Source: Diadophis punctatus similis
Taxonomy: Eukaryota; Chordata; Lepidosauria; Squamata; Dipsadidae
Length of the DNA: 64,000 nucleotides
Direction: 5' to 3'
Assembly (NCBI GenBank): GCA_023053685.1
Contig: JALIGW010000001.1
Location: 74,316,240 to 74,380,239 of the forward strand
This document shows, piece by piece, positions 57,331-64,000 of the stretch (positions are counted from its first letter, which is position 1; each line of letters opens with the position of its first letter). The notes under the pieces are model-generated. The model did not search any database. It saw nothing but the letters and a program-made list of their open reading frames with translations, and was not told the origin of the DNA. Made by a program: the position numbers and the translations under genes.

Positions 57331-59200
57331 GAAAAACATATCTGATAGGGAAAACTTGACTGCTCTTAGTAGTTAAGATATAATATTTGGTTCTTCCTAA
57401 AAATAACTTCAGTCTGTCATTAAATTGCTCATGGCTGAGAATTTCATCATCTTGTCACAAATTTCCAAACAGGCAGGAAGAACACTTGCTTGTGTGTAAT
57501 GTGCTAGAACAGGGTCAGCTCCAGACTCAAGAGACTGCCTTTCAAAAACATTAAATAAATTGTCCATATCCCGCTGACAGGCCTCGTAAGTGGCAGAGCA
57601 GCAATTTTGCTCAAGATTGGTTGACAAAATAAGTATCACTTTATGACAACCAGATGCCGGAAATAGCCATGTTAGATTTTGTGAATAGTTTTGACACCTC
57701 ATCTTCCCTAGTGAAAATTCTGAAACATGCATTAAAAAAGCAGTTACAGGTGAAATAATCTTGTGCATTTATACGTAAGATTGTGATTGATTTTTATTTA
57801 TTTATTTATTTTAAAAAAAACCATTCGATAAGCAAAATTCTTTAATCCAGAGAAGCCTGGAAAAGAAAATCACAGTGTCTTCTATTTTAAGATATTAAAT
57901 GTATTTATGCTTTAAAACAAAAAAACTCACCAGACTGCTTGTGCTAATAGTGGATTTCTGTTAAGCTTTAAGCTGGCTTTTATGATAACAGCAGTTGTGG
58001 CATTTTGCAAAACCTTATCTAGCTCTGAGAAGATACATGTAAAATAAGAGGATGGTCACTTGACCTTTTGGGCTCTTGACTGAGCTTGTCGGTGCATTTG
58101 CTTGTTGTTGACAGATTTGTCTTTCTTCATCTGCCAGCTATATCAGCTGTGTGTCGGGCTTTTCTTTGCATATGTTAACATATATCAGTTGGGAGAGGAA
58201 CCTATTTCTGGAATGACTTTGCAAGCTTACACTATCAGGGAAGGGCATCTGGGAAAGTACTAGCTACACACTTTTAAAGGGATACACTGGTTATCCATTA
58301 GCTACACATTTCTAATGGAACACACTGTTTACTGTTTAGCTACACACTTTTATTGCAACAAAGGCCCTTAGGATGCTGTATTTGAAGGCCAGATCATTGG
58401 CCAAAGTTGATTACAGAGATCCTGGAGTTTCCTTGTTAAAACCATACTTCTATTGCTCCATATGCTGTTGGGCCAGGCAGTCTGAAAGCTGAATTCTGCC
58501 ATATGAGTTTGCCCATGTCTCTTGACTGAATTATTTTCCTGGTCCTTCCTTCTCAAATATTCCTCCAAATGTATATTCAGTTATCACAATAAGGAAATGA
58601 TTAATGACATAAGAGAAAAAAAAATTCTGGTGAGTGCTGTGAGGCTTAAAAAGTAACCTGGGTGACTCAGTAAGAAGTGATCTGAAAGCAATTAAACTGC
58701 TTTCCTCTTTCTGATCATGACCTCATAATTATGTACATAATGTATAACCATTAAACTTCTGGTTTACTGCATCTTGAATACTGGAAATTATTCTGTGTTT
58801 TTTTTAAAAAAGGAAAACTATATTGTATATTCTCCTCTACTCTATGACCAAACTTTAAAAAAAAAAGTTCTGAAGGAAAGAATTGTAGACGCAGTATGGC
58901 ACCAAAGCAATCTATATTTTCCAGGCTTATCTTCAGCAGCATGACATATTGCCAATCCCTAACAAATTATAAATCTTGCAGATCATTTATCCTAGCCAGG
59001 TTTGATGCCTTCTGCAATAAGTATGATAATTACAAAAGATTCCTTACTACAAATGCCTCCGCTAGTGTGACTCCCACATTTCAGAAGATAGGCAACTGAG
59101 TTTAATCAATTGGTCAATTAAATCTATGAATCTTTAGATACAAACAATCTGGAAAAAAACCTCATTCTTCCTTTGCTGTATGCATGTTCATTTACTGATT
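57331..59200. other. Unassigned 1.9-kb stretch
   Basis: No gene or repeat recognised. The 119-aa minus frame at 57409-57768 has no family signature and no upstream support. Confidence 0.45.
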
Positions 59201-59214
59201 GATTTTAAGTTTCT

Positions 59215-59395
59215 TTCCCAAGTCTCGGTCAGAAGCCCCAAGGTGACGGACATAATACTCCCTCTTCCTGGGCCGATAGGTTGACTGCAAGAGAGGAAAT
59301 GGCCCAAAGTTACCCAATGAGCTTCCATGCAAGACATGGACTTAAACCCGGGCCTCCACCATGCCAGTTCAACACTTTAATCACTGCAATTTACT
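59215..59395. mobile_element. MIR/core-SINE-like remnant
   Basis: GGTTGACTGCAAGAGAGGAA, GGCCCAAAGTTACCC and TTAAACCCGGGCCTCCACC, then CACTTTAATCACTGCA, resemble the old amniote core-SINE pattern. Highly diverged. Confidence 0.5.
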
Positions 59396-59605
59396 GGCAA
59401 GTTTTTAAAAATGAATGTAATATGTTAATTACCGTACTTGAAAAGTATTTGGAATGCATGAGCAGTTATGGGTGCCAGTTACTTGGAACATGTGACACCA
59501 CTGATCTGTGAACTGCATTGGCTAAGGCTGTGCTTCTGGGTGCATTTCAGGGTGCTGATGTTTACCTTTAAAGCCCTTCGTGGCTTGAGGCTGGATTAGC
59601 TACAG

Positions 59606-59775
59606 CAGAAGTCCCCAACCCCTGGTCCATTTGTGGCATGCCAGAAACTGGGTTGCGCAAACAAACAAAGCCCCATCCGTGGGATGCAGGCAGCATGCAA
59701 GACTACAACCCCTCTGGTCTGTGGAAAAAACTCCCTCCATGGAACCTGTCCCTGGTGCCCAAAAGATTGGGGGCT
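59606..59775. mobile_element. hAT-type MITE (CCCCAACCCC family), about 170 bp
   Basis: Left CAGAAGTCCCCAACCCCTGG; right AAAAGATTGGGGGCTACAG. Flanking octamers AGCTACAG and GGCTACAG overlap the right terminus, so the exact end is unclear. The interior matches 24457. Confidence 0.75.
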
Positions 59776-59843
59776 ACAGGTCCATCTTTTCCCAGTGGTG
59801 CCTGCCCGTCCCGTGAGATATGGCAGAAGAAGTATTCTCTGGG

Positions 59844-60117
59844 CAGTGGTGGGATTCTACCGGTTTAACAACCCGTTCGGTGATCGCGCACTTCGCAGCG
59901 TGCACATGCACAGTTTTACGAAAACTTATCTTCCGCGTTACTGCTGGGGAGAAACACAGCTGAGGTGCGACAATCTGCTCTGCCACACGAATCAGCTGAG
60001 AAGATATAGGTCAGTAAAGCGCAGGGGCGGGCGGGTGGGCCCACCTGATTGTCTGAGAGAACTGGTTCGCTCCCAGCTGATCGTCGGAGCATCCGAACCA
60101 ATAGAATCCCACCCCTG
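59844..60117. mobile_element. GC-rich hAT-type MITE (CAGTGGTGGGATTC variant), 274 bp
   Basis: Starts CAGTGGTGGGATTCTACCGG and ends ATAGAATCCCACCCCTG. The TSD is TCTCTGGG (59836-59843) and GCTCTGGG (60118-60125), 7 of 8. It lies inside an L2-like LINE. Confidence 0.92.
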
Positions 60118-60495
60118 GCTCTGGGTCCTTCCCGCAAGAGAGCGCCATCTGGTGGCAGCCAGGAAGAGCACCTTTTCTGCTGTTGGTGCCTCCCCAATAA
60201 AACATCATCCTCCCAGAAAGCAGATTTGCCTTGATTCTGCTGACCTTTCTCAAAATATTAAAATCCAGGTTTTACCATTACATTTGGGCCTGATATATGG
60301 GTGAGCCCATTTCTTTGTCATCATTATACTGAAGGTGTGATGTGAGAAATGTTCTTGGCTGCTATTTTATGTTATTTTTTTCTTGTTCAAATTTGGTTTA
60401 TTTATTTTTTCTGTTTGTATTCTCTTTTAACTGTGAGCCACCCAAGGTCAAGTATATGCAATGGGCAGCCATATAAATAAAATTAATTAAATAAA

Positions 60496-61279
60496 ATAAT
60501 TAAATAAAGATGTTTTCAAATTACATAGCTCTTCAGAAAAAATATTCTTGCACTTCTGTTTCATTGAAAATATCTCTGAAAAATTTCATTAGCTTCTGAA
60601 AATCAGGAACTGTGAAATACTGGGTGCAGGAAAATATGCTAGATTGGTGCTGAAAACTGACCCCAAGCCACAAAGTTCAAATGCAGCTTAAAACTCTGTT
60701 AAAGTTCATGACTTTTATGGTTTGGAAAGAACTATTTTCCACAAAGAACCACAATAGCCCTTATTTTCAGTTTTTATCAAACCCGTTCATTATCATCTAT
60801 TGAGCAAAGACAACCATCTCCATTCCATGAAACTTCAGTCTGAAAGAATAGCAAAATCCTCCCCAGCTGCATCAACATTTTCTGTAAAAAAATAATAATG
60901 ACATGACACAACTTGAAGCGTTGGCAATGCAGCCCAATTCTGAAGCCAGCCGAGTTCTGGAATGAGTCTGTTTCCGAATTCTCCTGTCAAATGTTGCTGC
61001 CATCTTGCTTACTTTCCACTGAGGTTGGCCACAAATTAACAGCTGTACCAGAGCCTTGGAAAACATGAGCTCTTTCCAAGCCTTTTTTCTTTCAAGTATG
61101 TGTTTTTCTTAATTTCACTTTGCTCCATATGGAGAGGAAGGGGGAAAAAAGCTAAATTAAACCATACATAAGAAACAGAATCTGGGGGAAAAAAAGATTG
61201 GGAACAAATTTCATGTCTGCTTCTATGTTGGAAGGAAGGAAGGAAAGTCAATGAATGCACATACAGGAAAGTTGGTCTT
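60496..61279. other. Unassigned stretch
   Basis: No feature supported. Confidence 0.5.
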
Positions 61280-61832
61280 TTCAGCATTATTGGTTAAGAC
61301 ACCAGGCTAGAAAGAAGGAGACAGTAACTTTTAGTCCTGTCTTAGCCTTGAAAGCCAGTTCAGAGACCTTGGTCCAATCACTCTCTCTCAATCCATTCCA
61401 TCTCACAGGGTTGTTGTCAGGGGTGGGTTCTAACTTACCTCGTCGCCAGTTCGCTTCCTCCTGCGCCGCGTGGCCAAAAATTCCAATTTTTTTTTTAAAA
61501 AGCCAAAAACAAGATGGCGCTGCATGCGCAGTGCCGGAAACTCAGCTTCTGCGCATGCACAGAAGAAAAAAAATCAGAAAAAAAATTCCAAAATTTTTTT
61601 CCCAAAAAAAGATGGCGGCGTCCACGGACTGGCACTGACCGAACCGGTTCCCTGACATCACCAGCAGGTTGCTACTGGTTCAGGCGAACTGGTCCAAACC
61701 GGGAGGAACCCACCTCTGGTTGTTGTGGGGAAAGAGGAGGAAGAAGGTGTGTTGGACATGTTCGCCGCTTTGAATTATTTGTAAAAACAACAGAGGCTAA
61801 ATGCAAATAAATATAACAAACAAACAAATAAT
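61280..61832 (+). mobile_element. tRNA-derived SINE with LINE-like tail, split by a hAT MITE
   Basis: TTGGTTAAGACACCAGGCTA, a B-box-like AGTCCTGTCTTAGCC region, GACCTTGGTCCAATCACTCT and CATCTCACAGGGTTGTTGT, then after the MITE GGGGAAAGAGGAGGAAGAAG, ATGTTCGCCGCTTTGAATTA and a CAAATAAAT/AACAAACA tail. This is the MIR-like, L2-tailed SINE type common in squamates. About 250 bp without the insert. Confidence 0.75.
61418..61718. mobile_element. GC-rich hAT-type MITE (CAGGGGTGGGTTC family), 301 bp
   Basis: Starts CAGGGGTGGGTTCTAACTTA and ends GAGGAACCCACCTCTG. Perfect TSD GTTGTTGT at 61410-61417 and 61719-61726. Closest relatives are 50873 and 23149. Confidence 0.95.
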
Positions 61833-62127
61833 TTTGTAAAGTTGAAAACATTGAACAAATGATTTCGAAAAAGTGCTTCAAACCTCATGTGAATGTATTT
61901 CCTTTGCCCTTTTTTAATACACAGAGGTAGTGATGCCCATTATCTTCCATTTTACCATTGATAAATATAAAGCACTGCCAGTATTAAAGCTCACCAAATA
62001 TTATTTTTCAGGTAGCAGTTGAGGATAAGAAAGGGAGTAATTCTGTTTGTTCAGGAGGACTGCCTGGAGTAATTCTAAAGCAAGGCTGGAGGCATATTGA
62101 GTCAATGGAAGAAATGTGTCTCAAAAC
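61833..62127. other. Unassigned short stretch
   Basis: No feature supported. Confidence 0.5.
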
Positions 62128-62135
62128 ATCTAAAA

Positions 62136-62248
62136 CAGTGTTTCTCAACCTTGGTCACTTTAAGATCTGTGGACTTCAAAAGCTGGCTGGGGAATTCTGG
62201 GAGTTGAAGTCCACAGATCTTAAAAGTGGCAAAGGTTGATAAACACTA
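62136..62248. mobile_element. Palindromic hAT-type MITE (CAGTGTTTCTC family), about 113 bp
   Basis: Left arm CAGTGTTTCTCAACCTTGG; right arm CAAAGGTTGATAAACACT. The inner arms pair around AGCTGGCTGGGGAATTCTGG. TSD not clear. Confidence 0.85.
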
Positions 62249-62741
62249 AACTGAACAACCAAGGAAGGAGAAATTGCAGACAATTCTCCAGCCAGTCACA
62301 ACCTCCTCAGCAGCTCAGTAGGAGTCTAGCAAGTCTCCTGTCAAGGTGTGCAATATGGGGCCATATTGATAGAGACACTGCTGAAAAGCAGTTTCACAGA
62401 AGAAGAAGTTATTTGAAATTATTCTTATTTGAAGAAATAAATACAGCTAACAACAAAAGTTCATATAAACGGACCTTTGTTAACCTTATGTCTGTTGCAC
62501 AGGGATGCTTGTAGAGTGGGCGACACTGTAATGTCTCTGAGGCTCATACCGCTCTTTGTTTTAGAGGGATTTAGAGTTGTAGATTATAGTGCATATCTTA
62601 TGTCAGCATAATTATGGTCTGGCAGCTGCTGGCAGTGCAGTAGGGCCTGAATGGAATGTAAAGAATGCAATCCCAGCAAATTTGGACTTTTCTAGTTTCT
62701 CCACCAATGTAACCAGGGATGAGGAGAGCACCACACAAATG
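62249..62741. other. Unassigned stretch
   Basis: No feature supported; the 92-aa frame at 62236-62514 has no signature. Confidence 0.5.
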
Positions 62742-62749
62742 AGAAGCAA

Positions 62750-63009
62750 CAGGGGCGGGTTCCTCTTACCTGCCTACCGTTGCGCTGCACGCGCATCATC
62801 TCATTTCGCGTGCGCGCACGCTCGCTATGTGCGCACGTCCCCTCGTGCTATTTTGCTTCCGCGCATGCGCAGGAAGCAAAAAAAGCCCAAAAATTCCAGA
62901 AAAAAGATGGCGCCACATAACGGACCGGCAAAGACGGCACTGGAGCCGCCACGCGCAAATTGCACAATCGGTGGGTCCCTACCAGAATGGCGCACTGGAC
63001 CTACCACTG
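62750..63009. mobile_element. GC-rich hAT-type MITE, 260 bp
   Basis: Starts CAGGGGCGGGTTCCTCTTAC and ends CTGGACCTACCACTG. The TSD is AGAAGCAA (62742-62749) and AGAAACAA (63010-63017), 7 of 8. The interior carries GCTTCCGCGCATGCGCAGGA and CGCGCAAATTGCACAATCGG, shared with 5986-6420. Confidence 0.9.
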
Positions 63010-63017
63010 AGAAACAA

Positions 63018-64000
63018 CCTCTTTCTGAAACCAGTCGGGGGGGGAAGAGAGCAAGTTAGATAATGTACTGGTATTCTCCCTTCTTCTTTGCAATGAGGAG
63101 ACTCTCTATAAAACTTATTTTTGAGGAAGTCCTCTACTAAGTCCTATGCTTTTCCTCCAACCCCTTTTAATGATGTCACTCCCATATTTTCAGTTCAACG
63201 AGCAGCAGATTTGGGGAATGCAAACCGGCTCAGTTTACAAGATTCGTTTTCTGAGATCATACCTCAGTATTGCTGTTGAAAATTAACTGATGATTTTGGC
63301 ACCGTGTTGCTCGACAGAGCACTGGATCAAAACATCAGTACTATCTGCATTTCAATGTATTATGTCACCCCCTGTGGAATAGGCTGTACAATGTGCTCAC
63401 ATCCTTTCCAACAGTCCTCCTGGGGAATAACTTAATCTATAACGTTACACATCTGGTGTGTGACTACATGAAGCTCACTGACCTAAACTTGGATGCTGGC
63501 TTTGGTTCCCATGCTAGTGGATTAATTATCTGTGTTACTTGAAGACATTATGGATAAGACATATTGGAAGGCAACAATCTCATCATTCTACAATTATTAG
63601 CTAATGAGAAATTCAAAACACATGACTGACGGAGCCACTGAATCGTCCCTGGTACATAGTCCTATACAAGCTACAAATTAGAATACTAATGCCTGAACCT
63701 ATAAAAATGAGGAAAATGGCTGCCAAGCAACCTTGTCTCTCCTATAGCTATGGTTCACTGGTATATTTTAGGTCCGAACCTGCTGACTGCATTAGGCACC
63801 GTCTCTGGGCTCCAAAACTCTGGACTGCCAGTAGATGACAGCAAAGTGTTACTGAAAACATGTTGCCATGTAGTGCCTGACTGGATGTTTTGCAGCCCGG
63901 ATACAGATGTATCAGTTCATCCTTTTTGCCCACTACATCACTGGCAGAGTAAATAGGAAGAGAAGCAATCAAACCAACCACACTATGCAACAGAAGCTGC
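63018..64000. other. Unassigned stretch to window end
   Basis: About 1 kb with no recognised gene or repeat. Confidence 0.5.

Larger units (their letters stand above)
59505..60495 (+). mobile_element. L2-like LINE 3' part, split by two hAT MITEs
   Basis: GAACTGCATTGGCTAAGGCT and TTTACCTTTAAAGCCCTTCG (protein FKALRGL) open the L2-type C-terminal region. It resumes at 59781 and at 60118 with a region ending TTTCTCAAAATATTAAAATCC. The 3' UTR GAGCCACCCAAGGTCAAGTA with an ATAAATAAAATTAAT tail ends near 60495. The 223-aa frame at 59633-60304 runs across both inserts and is chance. Confidence 0.7.

Noticed and set aside
56977..57376. Open frames of 122-132 aa on both strands, rich in Arg/Glu/Lys or Phe/Ser/Leu
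   Set aside because: They are translations of simple GA/GGAA repeats with no complexity or start context.
59633..60304. A 223-aa plus-strand open frame
   Set aside because: It crosses the borders of two MITEs and an L2 fragment and has no domain signature.

Overview
The window is vertebrate nuclear DNA from a squamate reptile, most likely a snake. The evidence is the repeat mix: five Sauria-type tRNA-derived SINEs, CR1, L2-like, Rex/Babar-like and L1 LINE fragments, many short GC-rich hAT-type MITEs with 8-bp target-site duplications (TSDs), and long TTTA, CA, CT and GGAA microsatellites. I recognise no host protein-coding exon, tRNA or rRNA gene. The window looks intergenic or intronic, and essentially every long open frame is transposon-derived or a low-complexity shadow. 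Calling it a snake rather than a lizard is inference.

The main object is a DIRS-type tyrosine-recombinase retrotransposon on the minus strand at about 35361-41459 (6.1 kb). It has an identical 103-nt inverted terminal repeat at each end and an internal complementary region next to its left end. It carries three open frames read right to left: gag (549 aa), reverse transcriptase/RNase H/methyltransferase-like (581-aa open frame), and a tyrosine recombinase with its catalytic residues present. The only clear lesion is a one-base frame change at a six-base homopolymer (38510-38515) near the start of the RT frame. Gag would package the RNA, RT/RNase H would copy it, and the recombinase would insert a circular DNA intermediate. 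The ITRs carry CCAAT and TATA motifs.

Left part (1-20 kb): a CR1 3' end (1-525); a CT array; Sauria SINEs; a TA-flanked MITE (4001-4486); an old CR1 split by a GC-rich hAT MITE (5905-6600); a TA MITE split by a hAT MITE (8638-9410); a palindromic hAT MITE (10637-10771); a 5'-truncated L1 with a 12-bp TSD (11339-11956); a DNA element carrying a nested hAT MITE (14905-15608); and a CR1 reverse-transcriptase copy split by a hAT MITE (17512-19143).

Middle (20-35 kb): L1, Jockey-superfamily, Rex-like and L2-like LINE fragments with long TTTA tails; further hAT MITEs; and a 278-bp solo LTR with a 5-bp TSD (30845-31122).

Right part (41-64 kb): after the DIRS element come two further MITEs, including an unusual 1.19-kb hAT-like element with a hairpin left end and a CpG-rich core (43289-44477). 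A long stretch with few recognisable repeats follows. The rest holds LINE fragments, more copies of the GC-rich hAT family, nested MITEs and a long purine tract (56997-57330). At least ten copies of that one hAT family lie in the window, most with readable 8-bp TSDs, which gives a relative insertion history for many older repeats.
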